Assembly: GCA_035235625.1 (NCBI GenBank)
Contig: CP141140.1
Span: 44,945,351 to 45,009,350, forward strand
Reading direction: 5' to 3'
Length of the DNA: 64,000 nt
DNA from: Saururus chinensis
Lineage: Eukaryota; Streptophyta; Magnoliopsida; Piperales; Saururaceae
This document shows, piece after piece, positions 1 to 9,752 of this stretch. Both the position numbers and the translations under genes were made by a program. Every line of letters starts with the position of its first letter. Position 1 is the first letter of the stretch. The notes beneath the pieces are model-generated. The model saw only the letters and a list, made by a program, of their open reading frames with translations. It was not told the DNA's origin and ran no database searches.

Positions 1-2
1 GT

Positions 3-638
3 CCTTTCATTCTGGGGTTATCTTATATTCTCTTTTACTACTCTTCAAAGACTAATTGGGAGCTCAAAGTAATTCTTCATGGAATTAGAGAAATTGTGTC
101 TACAATTGCTAGTTGCTCAGTTATGCATATCAGATATGGAAAGCAGAATGAGGTTGCTGATGCATCGGCTAACTTTGCTGTAAACAACAGTTCAGGATAT
201 TGGTTTCTTCGTCCCCCCAATGAGCTTATAAAGACTATATATATAGATGGATATGTTACTTCTCTAGATGTTGTGTATTATAGTCTCTTTTCTTTATCTT
301 TGTCTGTACCAAAAAAAAAAACCTCGCCTCAAGAGTTTGTAATTGGGAATGAGTGGCAGGTCGGCACCTACCAGGTTCTGATCAGATCGCGCATACGTAC
401 GACTAACGTTGAAATTTATACGGTGAAAGAAGTCGGTGGTTCCAAAGTTTGTTGGGGCCCGTGTGGAATAGCAGGGCAAGGGAAAGTAGGAGAAAATGCC
501 ATTCTCTTTTTGACCAAACTCTTAAACTGCCACCACCATGTACTTGCAATAGTGTATGTGGACTGTGGAGTCGAGCCTCCAGCAGATCCGGGCACTGCAC
601 GCACCATGTTTCTAGGAAGGATGGAACCGAGCTCCTGA
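3..638 (+). CDS. Partial RNase H-like reading frame, 5' end outside the window
   Basis: The frame is open from base 3, so it enters from outside the window and ends at a TGA at 636-638. Its first 80 or so residues read like the C-terminal half of the RNase H domain found in plant non-LTR retrotransposons and their derivatives: a GIREIV helix, then HIRYGKQNEVADASANFAV, which fits the family pattern H-x-R-x-x-N-x-(V/A)-AD-x-x-A, then a LRPPNEL...IDG tail. After about base 300 the translation loses any family resemblance and probably reads into 3' non-coding DNA. Catalytic acidic residues would lie upstream, outside the window. It could be a LINE 3' end or a stand-alone RNase H-like gene. The similarity is judged by eye. 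Confidence 0.5.
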   Translation, partial: PFILGLSYILFYYSSKTNWELKVILHGIREIVSTIASCSVMHIRYGKQNEVADASANFAVNNSSGYWFLRPPNELIKTIYIDGYVTSLDVVYYSLFSLSLSVPKKKTSPQEFVIGNEWQVGTYQVLIRSRIRTTNVEIYTVKEVGGSKVCWGPCGIAGQGKVGENAILFLTKLLNCHHHVLAIVYVDCGVEPPADPGTARTMFLGRMEPSS

Positions 639-1938
639 GAGGCATCACATCTATCAGACGCACACCACAATGACCATTACGTTATACGGTACTTCTTCGC
701 ATAGGAAGGGTTTTTTCGGTTCCCTTCATGGCAATGAGCCGAGCATAAGCTAACTCCTCGTGGGTAATCTCGTGGATGAATGTCCCTCATGACGACATTG
801 ACACGAAGGAATAGAAAAATTCTTCTCTTTTGCATGGCCAGCTGAAATGTAGAGCCTTACAATAAAAAATAGCAACCTAATTAGTTTCTATTACTAATTA
901 GGAAGAGCACACTTTCATTGGCCGTCACAAATAATCAAACAGTGAGTGATTATCAGTGAAAACAACCTTATTATCTAATGGTTAATGGGAAAATCAATGC
1001 ACTAGTTCATGATAACTTACAATACATGTTAATTTTCTTGAATTGGAAAATATGGACTACTATTTGCAGTTATTTGACGAATTGCATACCTTCAAGGATT
1101 TTATGCCATAACATATGATAGGCATTGTCGGGGATGATGAGATTCAATCCTTAAAAATAAGCTCCAAAACCCTCAACATCTTAACCAGATGAGATAGGCC
1201 AAAGTCGTACCAACTGGGGATCTTGGTGAAGAAGCTGGTAATCTTGGTGAAGAAAAACCCTGAAGTGGCATTCCATAGAATCAATCATAAGTAAACCTAA
1301 GCAGCAGGGGAATGGTAACTAATATCTTACAATACCATATCTTATTGTTAATTCTTTTGGACATGTATAATATTTTAGGGCTTTAAACTCTAAGACCTCT
1401 ACTTCTTAAAGTGCGGTCCAAGCCATTCAAAGTTGGTTCAACATAATATACATCCTTCATCTAATTAAATAGAGAAGGTAAGACACACATGATATTAGGG
1501 ATATTCACTTTTTTCAGAAAGTATGAGTAGACTTTTAATATATAAACAAAGTAAAAATATCATTTTTCTTCTTATAAATTACCTACCGACCAAAAAGATT
1601 AAATGCTTTGAGTCATTCGTACATCTAGTGGTCCTTCTTTGGACAAGTACGAAGCAAAAGTAAATGGAGCCGGTATAACCGGGTTTTAACACATCTTTAC
1701 CCCCAGTTTATTGCTTGTAATTTCAATACTTAATTATGTATCAATCCCGGCATGAAAGTGATCATTGACTTGGGTTTTTATAAGGGTTCGTCCAATGAAA
1801 AAGACAAAATCACACCGAAGACAAGAGTTCGGAGATCTGTGAGAATTTTTATCCTTTTACTATAAGAATTAGAGGGAGATATTGAAGGGGCTTGGAAAAT
1901 AAGGAGACCACCATGTCCACAAGCCACGAGAGCAAATA
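639..1938. other. Intergenic stretch without a supported gene
   Basis: No convincing gene is visible. At about 690-800 the minus strand has a short open stretch reading FIHEITHEELAYARLIAMKG. It looks coding-like in composition and is less AT-rich than its surroundings, but I cannot assign it to a family. It may be an exon relic or organelle-derived. The rest is ordinary AT-rich spacer. Confidence 0.4.
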
Positions 1939-2130
1939 ACTCTGATTAATAACTCTATTTTAAAATAAAAAATTATTTCATATTAATAGTTTTATTTTAT
2001 TAAATTTAAATAATTAATTACTTAAAAGAGAGTATTATAAGTTTATTTTTCATTCTCTTAGATGTGAGTTTTACTATTTAAAAAAATTACTATTTTTTCA
2101 AAGATAACTATTAATGCAGGCCAATGAAAG
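1939..2130. mobile_element. Degenerate Stowaway-like MITE
   Basis: The element is about 192 bp and flanked by TA on both sides. The interior matches other copies in this window: an ATTAATAAC-type left end, an AT-rich core containing TTTAAATAATTAATTACTTA, and a right end AACTATTAATG. The size agrees with the copies at 3939 and 6181 (197-198 bp). The terminal CTCCCTC motif has been lost, so the family call rests on the shared core and the TA flanks. Confidence 0.4.
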
Positions 2131-2573
2131 TACTTGTAAAGTAGTTTAAGGCTTATAACCATAATTAGATAACTATGATTAAAATGAACAAATACTGAAG
2201 TTAATTGTTGTCATCAACAGTGACCTCATGGTTGGTATCATGGATATGTAGCCACTGTTGAACTTAATGTTAAAAAAGACCACTTGCGGCCAGGGGAGTG
2301 TGACTCTAGAAAAGCAAAATATACCATTTTTCTCTCCCAAATTTGATTACTCCGATGAACAAAATCCATTTTAAGTATTGATGACCCTGTGGACCCAGCT
2401 CCCTCGTATGGCATTAATACAAGGATCCCATTTATATGCGTTCACACGCTTGTGAAAGTTTACTAGAAGCTAAAATCATTAACACATTGTTAAATCTCGT
2501 CACATATTCAAAATAAGAAAAAATTGAGGTGAGACTGAGCATTATCAGCCATTAGGTTAAAATTTGACGGCAG
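2131..2573. other. Distal upstream region of the NHL gene
   Basis: AT-rich spacer between a MITE and the NHL promoter. No open frame, RNA gene or repeat is supported here. Confidence 0.35.
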
Positions 2574-2654
2574 CAGATTAGTTTGATGCCTCTTGCCAAG
2601 GCACATAATACCTCAGCTCAAACTAACTTTTCCTTACCTTTTTGCTTATAAATA
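2574..2654 (+). promoter_or_regulatory. Core promoter of the NHL gene: TATA box and a W-box-like core
   Basis: A consensus TATAAATA lies at 2647-2654, about 200 bases before the ATG. A transcription start near 2680 would give a CT-rich leader of about 175 bases, as is common in plant genes. A TTGAC core, the centre of WRKY-binding W-boxes, is at 2574-2578. NHL genes are often defence-induced, so a WRKY site would be fitting, but one pentamer is weak evidence. This region is not part of the tandem duplication, so the downstream NHL copy has no promoter. Confidence 0.5.
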
Positions 2655-2856
2655 ACTTAATAAGATAATCTTGTCCATAATCTAAGCAATTCAAACAGTT
2701 TTGCTAGGGATCCAAACCTTAATTTTTTTAATTCTACCAACCTTATATTCATTGCCTAAGTTCCACCCACCATATCACATCCCCAACTTCCCCTTCTCCT
2801 CCACCCATCCATTTCTCTCTCTTTGCATCAGTCTCAGAGACACTCCATCGAGCACC

Positions 2857-3474
2857 ATGTCGGCGAAGGACTGCGGAAAGCACGAGTTCAGGCGGCGGCG
2901 GCTGTTCCGCCGGCTTTTCGCTTGCTTCCTCACCATCATCATCCTCATCCTCCTTGCGATCCTTATTATCTGGCTGGTGCTCCGCCCCACCCACCCCCGC
3001 TTCGCCCTCCAGGACGCCGCCGTCTACCAGTTCAACACCACCGGAGATACCTCCCTCTCCACCACCATCCAGGTCACCCTCGTCTCCCGCAACCCCAACG
3101 ACCGCATCGGCGTCTACTACGACCGCCTTGTCGTCTACGCCGCCTACCGGAACCAGCAGGTCACCCTCGCCACCCGCCTCCCCCCCTCCTACCAGGGCCA
3201 CAACGAGATTACCGTCTGGTCCCCGTATCTCAACGGCTTCGGCGTCCCCGTCTCGCCGTTCCTCACTCTCGCCGTCCAGCAGGACCATTCCGCGGGTTAC
3301 TACATCATCAACGTCAAGGCCGACGGCCGCGTCCGGTGGAAGGTCGGAACCTGGATCTCTGGCCACTACCATCTCTACGTCAACTGCGCCGCCTACTTTC
3401 GCCTCGACGGCCGCCCCGACGACGGCGCCGTCGTCCGCCTCCAGACACCCGTGGGCTGCTCGGTGGACGTCTGA
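2857..3474 (+). CDS. NDR1/HIN1-like (NHL / LEA_2 family) membrane protein, intact
   Basis: Encodes 205 residues, the usual length for this family. The frame is open further upstream, but the ATG at 2857 is chosen because it lies behind a CT-rich leader and opens the typical NHL N-terminus: a short basic tail (RRRR at 12-15) and one hydrophobic segment at about 20-42. This is followed by LRPTHPRF at 42-49, the family's post-membrane motif, then a LEA_2 beta-domain with SRNPN at 77-81 and IGVYYD at 84-89. NHL proteins sit in the plasma membrane or ER, with the LEA_2 domain outside or luminal, and act in pathogen response and membrane signalling. No enzyme activity is expected. The frame is much more GC-rich than its flanks and has no introns. 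A broken copy lies at 25533-26075. Family assignment is firm; the exact member is not determined. Confidence 0.9.
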   Translation: MSAKDCGKHEFRRRRLFRRLFACFLTIIILILLAILIIWLVLRPTHPRFALQDAAVYQFNTTGDTSLSTTIQVTLVSRNPNDRIGVYYDRLVVYAAYRNQQVTLATRLPPSYQGHNEITVWSPYLNGFGVPVSPFLTLAVQQDHSAGYYIINVKADGRVRWKVGTWISGHYHLYVNCAAYFRLDGRPDDGAVVRLQTPVGCSVDV

Positions 3475-3936
3475 GCCAACGGCTATTTGACGGTCATGTG
3501 ACGGTAATGGAGACACCCTCCACTCTCATGTTTGCGTCTCTCCTCTTGAACGGCGCCGTTAGATTTATAATTTCTTTCTTTTTTCCCTCGGCTTTGTATA
3601 TTTTAAATATAAATAATTTCAAGACAGTAGATTGCAGGAGATTAATACTCTTATATAGTGCTTGGCAAGTGTAATATTTATCAATGTCTTGATTTCTAAT
3701 TTTTATCTTAATGACATGTGATTTACAAAATAACATGTACCGGATCTGCAATTAAAATGAATGATGATTGCAAGGCAGAAAATTCATGTGGGTTTTCTGT
3801 AAATTTTAATTGTTGGTTAGTGAAGAGGCATGAACTGTCGGCAACCTCTTTTAAAGGGAAAAATATTTTTTTTTCATGTTTTATATATGATTTATTTTGT
3901 TTATTCAATAAAATTTTTTTATAGATATAAATTTTA
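3475..3936. other. 3' flank of the NHL gene
   Basis: AT-rich sequence directly behind the NHL stop, including the probable 3' UTR. It is copied at 26076-26550. No other gene is seen. Confidence 0.4.
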
Positions 3937-3938
3937 TA

Positions 3939-4135
3939 CTCCCTCTTTCCCAAATTCTATATTTGTAGTTGGGAAAAAAATTTATTCTACATTAATAATT
4001 TTATTTTGTTCAATTTAAATAATTAAGTACTTAAAAAAATATAATAAACTTATTTTCTCATATCTTAAACGTGGGTTTCACCTTTCAAAAAAATATTACT
4101 TTTTTAAATATAACTATTAATATAAGACACAGACG
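3939..4135. mobile_element. Stowaway-like MITE (197 bp)
   Basis: The left end CTCCCTCTTTCCCAAATT follows the Stowaway terminus pattern CTCCCTCYRTCCC. The right end carries the complementary AACTATTAATATAAGAC. TA dinucleotides flank both ends (3937-3938 and 4136-4137). The interior is AT-rich and shared with the copies at 1939, 6181 and 28620. It has no coding capacity and depends on a Tc1/mariner transposase in trans. A shortened copy lies in unit 2 at 26553. Confidence 0.65.
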
Positions 4136-4182
4136 TAGAACCACCACCCTTTTGTTATTGAATTAATTTATTTTCTTTAATA

Positions 4183-4353
4183 GGGTGCACTGTCCAATAT
4201 TTATAGTCCGCTTTGAAAAAAAATTATCCCATATAAATAGTACCATTTCATTTTATCCTTGGTTACCAACTAGGTTAGTGGATGGAGTGAAAAGATGATT
4301 TTATTAAATATCACCTTTTATCTATACGTGACTATTAATATGAAAGAAGGGAG
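4183..4353. mobile_element. Stowaway-like MITE, second subfamily (171 bp)
   Basis: The right end reads GACTATTAATATGAAAGAAGGGAG followed by TA. The left end, after TA, contains CAATATTTATAGTC, which is complementary to it. The same 170 bp element is present in unit 2 at 26759-26928, so it predates the duplication. Confidence 0.5.
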
Positions 4354-4355
4354 TA

Positions 4356-5836
4356 TTTTTTATGATGAGTATAATTGGGAAGGGGGATGAAACACATCCA
4401 GTTTTAGAAAGTAGGTATCTTTCAGCTCTTTATATGAGCTCTAATGCTAGTTGATAAATGATTTTGTAATTATTTAAAAAAAATACTTCAATCAATTTTA
4501 TTGTGGGGCTGATGTTTCTTTCTTTGGTTTTTCAACAGGGAGGTAAATTAATTGGAGAAGCTCGATTAGAGATTATGGATCTTTTTCTTTTCATTTTGGC
4601 TATTGATTTGATCTATTGAAGGCGTTAATGTGAAGGATAGTATAGTTTGTCATTATGTATAAAACGAATCTCCATAATTTCAGCTGATAGTTATTTAGTC
4701 TTAAACAGCTGTCATGAGGGTATGCTCTAAATATAGGTTTTGTATAAGAAAAAAGTTAAGGTGAACTCGGGCTCATGTCAGCGCATACGTGAGCTCAGCA
4801 CTGTGAACCATCAAATTTTGATGCTGTATTTGTGATTTAAACCTACCCCTTGAGTAATGTGGAATGTCTAATTGAAATATGATGGCCCCCGATGCCCTAC
4901 CTTAGGTTGATGCACTTAAGCCCACCCATACTAACATGTATCTTTGTATAAATGGTGGAATTGTGCCTATGTAATAGTTGTGTCTGAAATACAATTCCAA
5001 ATGTTCTTCATTTGTGTCAACTACTCTTCTAATCCTATTCAGGGTCAGCAAGTTGATAAAAGTTAATTAATTTTGTCGTGTGTGAATTGGAGTTTTTTTT
5101 TTCTCTCTAGCTGTCTTGGTTAGGGAGGTAATTTTCAGAGAAACTGTACAAAAGATATTTTATTTAAGTGCATATGTTGCTTTATAACAAGATTTATAAG
5201 AGAATGACCTATTATTATTGCTGTAGGCCAATTTCGGAAAAAAATAGTTCTTTTCTTTTCAATTTCGGCCATTGTTTGATCCGTTGAAGGTTTTCTTTGT
5301 GTCATCTCTTCTCCAAGCCATGTCCACTGCAAGCAAGTTGATAAATGATTAATGATTATTATTAAGCATAGCATCATGGGATTTTTTTTCCAAAATAAAT
5401 TAAAATTAATTTATTTTTAAAACAAAATAGAGCTATTAATATAGGAGAGAGAGAGACTAATGAGCAATTTAGCAAAGGCACTCTACTTTTCAATCTATTA
5501 GTTTTAAAAAATGTAGCTCAATTTAGTGAGGAAAGGCGGGGAGGTGGGCACTTGAAGATCATTAGCACAGTTGTCTGTTTTCTGTGACCATGAATGGACC
5601 ATTATTTGGTAGTATATTAAATATGGTATTATTTTATATCACAAATTTTGTTGCTAAGTGGGATGAGGACTATATTTGAGGAACCTTTTAAAAATAAGGT
5701 TTTTTTATATGACTTCAAATGATCTGATTGGTTGCTTTAATGGTGTCATCTCTTAAAAAGCTGCTTTTGTTGTGCTTGAATCCTCTTCATATACCCATCT
5801 GATTGTGACTTCAAATTTTATCAACATATGATGAAG
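4356..5836. other. Non-coding spacer of unit 1
   Basis: No gene recognised. It is collinear with about 26930-28435 of unit 2 and about 96% alike in the best stretch (5040-5340 against 27600-27900, judged by eye). Around 5380-5450 lies the right part of a small MITE whose fuller copy is at 27957-28065. Confidence 0.5.
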
Positions 5837-5845
5837 AATAATACT

Positions 5846-6000
5846 TTTAGAAATATGTTTTTTTTAGATTAAGATTCATAGGTCAAAACACTATTTTATC
5901 TCTCCTACACCATTGATGAGTGGAGCCCACTTTTAGGCCTAACTCATCAATAGTGTAAGAAAGATGAAGTAACATTTTGACGTGAGAATCTTCACGTCAA
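5846..6000. mobile_element. Foldback MITE of Mutator type, only in unit 1 (155 bp)
   Basis: The element is bounded by a perfect 9-base duplication AATAATACT (5837-5845 and 6001-6009). The corresponding place in unit 2 (about 28440-28462) has a single similar stretch and no insert. The two halves are inverted copies of each other: AGATTCATAGGTCAAAA and CACCATTGATGAG on the left pair with rearranged complements on the right (CTCATCAATAGTGTA, TTTTGACGTGAGAATC). A 9-base target duplication and long terminal complementarity fit a MULE-mobilised MITE. Confidence 0.72.
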
Positions 6001-6180
6001 AATAATACTACTTATATTTTTATTACACCTTCTAGGTTGCATTTATGATTGGGCCCACCTTTTATTTTCAAACTGTGCATACCCACTTGCTAGCGGCTTC
6101 TTGAACATTGATTTAAAATCATTCATCGGCAAACTAGAAAGTAGGTGTCATACAAAAAGAGTAATTCTTTTGATAGTATA

Positions 6181-6378
6181 CTTTCTCTCTCCTATATTAA
6201 TATATCTATTTAGCAAAATAAGTTTGTTTCATATTAGTAACTTTATTTTATCTAATATAAATAGTTGGGTACTTAAAAAAAGTATTTTAAGCTTATTTTT
6301 TCTTTTTTTAGATGTTAATTTTTTTTTTATTAAAAATAATTATTTTTTTAAAATACAACTATTAATATTGGATGGAGC
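6181..6378. mobile_element. Stowaway-like MITE (198 bp)
   Basis: TA flanks are at 6179-6180 and 6379-6380. The left end is CTTTCTCTCTCCTATATTAA and the right end is ACTATTAATATTGGATGGAG, with the same AT-rich interior as the copy at 3939. The orthologous copy in unit 2 is at 28620-28814. Confidence 0.6.
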
Positions 6379-6380
6379 TA

Positions 6381-9169
6381 TGTAAGTGAAGTAATTTCAA
6401 CTCTTTTTATTTTTTTGTCCCTACCCTTTACTACTATCACTTATACAATGGGATTTATATTAAATAAAAAATAGAGGGCATTATAACTTGTTGAGCCACA
6501 AATAGGCTCCTTCTATCTCAACTGTATAGGAACTATAGTATTGCATGATTGAGATAGGGTTTTTATAAAGAACGTAGGTCCCTTTTCTAAGTGTTTGATT
6601 CATGTATTGATGTCCAGGGAGAGTATTTCGTGTTCTGTATAATATCCCTTGGAAGACAAGGTTTGTCCATTTGTTGGAAAGTTTGGCCCCATGTAGAGTG
6701 CGTAGAAATTCAAACTGTTCGTGAGAGTAATCAACTCCAGCCAAACAAATGTCATTTCAACCTATTCCTCATTCACAATTGATGGATATTTTTACCAAAC
6801 CGGAAAGTGACACCTCTACCCATTGATGCTATTTTTCTAAGTATTATAATAGGGCATGATTTGAATGTCCCAATCAAAGAGAAATCCTTGGGGGGGCTAA
6901 AGTCGATGTAATAAATGTAGAAGTTGATTTGGTGGTTGATGACTCAAGGAGAAATGTATATTATGATTGGCATTGACATTAGTTACCCTAAATAAAGTGG
7001 GAGAGAAGGGATGTTGTAATTGGGATTTTTAATAAGACGATCTTTTTATATTTTATTTTTGATAAATATATTATCTTTTTTTTTAATTAGAAAAGTTGAT
7101 GATAAGTGTAAAAAATTATGTAAAGGAAAAGTTACCCTCAAATATTTGGTTCAACTTGGATCAGAAGTGACTTCTTGCCTTTTCTCCCCTACAACCTCCT
7201 TTGATTCAAAATTGACTATATTCCCATGTTTGTTGTGTTCTTCTGGTATGCATAACAATAGAATTAATAGTCGGTGATCTAAAGTTTGAGTCACGCAGTT
7301 GACCATTGGTAGAAAATAAAATTTATAGTTATAAACATTGTATATGACAACTTTTACATATTTTCTACTGTGTAAAATGTGTTATTTATTATAGTTTACT
7401 TGTTTAGGCCTTGCATGAGAATATGCAATCCATTGAGGGAAATAGTCATGACTCACTTGCTCCTTTTCTTCATGTCTATCCAATTCAAAAAATTCACACT
7501 CTTGGAATGTGTGTGGAACATGCTCGTTCAAGTTTGCATCATAACAAAATTCTTGTTGCCCATTGATAGACCATGAATAGTATCACCATCTACGTCATGA
7601 ATCTGACTAAAAATCTTTTCCATCCTACTGTCTCATTGGAAAGAATTAAGACTCACGTCATCAGTTATTTCCAATGGAGGAATATTCATTTGAACGATAG
7701 TAGAATATATGAAACTCAATTTTAATAAACACTACATTCTTGAGAATCCTTTCATCTAGTATAAAATATCCATCATCTCCTTCTAACTAATTTTGTTAGG
7801 AATAAATATTAGTCTAGACTTTGCACTATTGTTAGTGTACTTCATCACAGAGGATTCAAAACAACAATGCTAAACACATATAACTGATTGATTTTCTCCT
7901 ACTTCCATCGACACTTATGTCTTTGATGAGAACTTACAATTAACAAGTGACAGCCAACAAATAGCATCCATGCGCATGTGGCTACTCCCACCCATGTGCC
8001 TTAATATTACACAATGCCTTGACTTATATAAGTTGAATGGTATCATATCAATTTACAAGAGGGCATTTCCTTCGCCTCACTAGCAAGGTTTTCTCCCCCT
8101 CCCCTTATCATCATTTATCATTAAAGATGTCATCTTAGTGCAAAAGATTAAAGAGTCATGGCTCGTCCAATAGAGAAAGCTTGAAGCATTAGAAAAGAGC
8201 AACATCTTTTAGGGTTCAAACATTATAACTCGTCACAACACCACCCTTCTCATGCATAAAGGCAAAACGAAGGACTATTGGGATCCATGATAAGATTTAT
8301 ATCTTAAAAATATAGATACTAGCCACATTTAGGTCACTGTCAAAATATGTGGAGTAGGATTGAGTGGTATGGTGAAATAAAGATGTATAATTCACATTTT
8401 GATTGTTCGAAAAGGTTAATACTGATGATTCACTGAAGGTTTGCATTAAAGGTGTGCATAGTTGGTTGGCAACTCGGTTGTTGGCTATCGACTGTCAGCT
8501 TTTGACTATCAACTATCTACTGCCACTTATTAATAGTCAATTGTCCTCAAATACAAAGGTGTAGATGGAAGTAGAAGAAGAACAATTAGTTTTATGTATT
8601 TGAGATTGTTGTTTTGATTTTGTTGTGATGAAATATCTAATTGTGGCCATCATTGAAGTCATATAAAAAACCATACCCCAAAAATGCCTAAATATAAGTA
8701 AAAACCTTACCTTTCTTGTTGCTAGCAATGCGTTGACAGGGGTGAGAACTGATGATGAAACCCTTACTCTATTTCCCACTTTTATGTTCACTAGTGGATT
8801 TGAGACGTAAATTTAGGAGGGTTAGGCATAAGAGGTACTGAAATATGGAGTAGATCAAGCTTTCGATAAGATGAAGTTGGACGGACTAGAGGTAGGCACC
8901 AAATAACCATAAGCCAGTGGATCAAAAGCTGTCTTAAGGGATTTTTGCTTAGCTGAGGGGATTTTAGAGGTTAGGATAAAAAAGAAAGGCTCACCACTGG
9001 TGTCAAGGGGATGAAGTTGAGAAGGGGATATCGGCGATGATGGAAGCGTTGGAGTGAAAATGGAAATACATAAGGAAAATGGAAATACATAAAGCTTTTT
9101 GGGTTTTATGTTTGGTTGGAGATAATTATGTCATTTGATGGCACATGTGGGGGAATAACTATGTGCGTA
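6381..9169. other. Spacer of unit 1 up to the MULE left end; no gene recognised
   Basis: Short open frames exist on both strands (for example minus 6481-6744 and plus 7020-7277), but none shows a domain I recognise, and the unit 2 copy (28815-31682) breaks most of them. The stretch may contain an old, unidentifiable transposon. A small deletion near 9060 separates it from unit 2, which keeps extra sequence at about 31540-31600. Confidence 0.4.
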
Positions 9170-9214
9170 GGGCCATTTTTGTATTATAGTGAAATCTGTG
9201 ATATTTTGTATAAG

Positions 9215-9283
9215 TTTTTTTTTCCATATTACATGGCCAAAGAAGCCGATATTCCATATTCCCTGGTTTTTACATACAAATGC
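9215..9283 (+). repeat. Left terminal inverted repeat core of MULE copy 1
   Basis: Contains CCATATTACATGGCCAAAGA and CCCTGGTTTTTACATACAAA. The same core, reverse-complemented, closes the element at 42567-42634, with GCATATTACTTGGCCGAAGA and TCCTGGTTTTTAAGTAAAAA. The outer TIR is more diverged. Both ends may begin with GGG (9170 here). Confidence 0.65.
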
Positions 9284-9503
9284 CCATACATATCCACATA
9301 AATGAGCACCATATTAGTGCAGCACCATTCTGGTGGAGAGGATTGACCAGTGGAAAGTCAAAATTCACCGGCAGGAGGTGACCGGTATTGACTCACTGGC
9401 AAGTCACCATAGACAATAAGAACTCTATTTTTTCTATGCTAGAAGTTGTATAGGGTGAAAAAGGATTAATTTTAGCGGATCTAATCACCTTTTAACCCCC
9501 ATA

Positions 9504-9740
9504 ATGGAGAGGATTGGTATTTGCATACATTACAATGGAGAGGTAGGCAATGATGACGTGTATGTAGGTGGAAAGGCACGGTTAATGAACATTAATCCGT
9601 TGATGAGGTTCAACGAGCTGCTGCTTCAAGTCAAAGAAAGACTTGTTGTCAATGGTAATGTGACTTTGAAGTATTTAATTTCATCTTCATAATCATCCAT
9701 TATATATGAATTAGAAGATGATGAAGACATAGGGTTGTTG
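9504..9740 (+). pseudogene. mudrA exon 1 (MULE transposase N-terminus), cut off by the inversion
   Basis: From ATG at 9504 the frame reads YNGEV...YVGGKARL near the start, then FNELLLQVKERL, and in a later frame ELEDDEDIG. This is the usual order of plant MULE transposase N-termini (NG-x-W / YVGG / F-x-EL / DDED). The frame hits a stop at 9690-9692, so it is frameshifted before the DDED motif. The matching downstream half lies on the other strand from about 24470, because the inversion breakpoint at about 9741-9753 falls directly behind the DDED codons. Copy 2 has lost most of this exon. Confidence 0.7.
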
Positions 9741-9752
9741 CACCGACAATGC

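Noticed and set aside
2749..3516. Long minus-strand open frame opposite the NHL gene (255 codons)
   Set aside because: It mirrors the GC-rich third positions of the NHL gene; the Val/Asp/Gly/Glu-rich product has no domain and the plus-strand NHL frame explains the sequence.
2823..3674. Pro/Arg/His-rich plus-strand frame overlapping the NHL gene
   Set aside because: Shadow frame of the GC-rich coding region; composition is typical of an out-of-frame reading.
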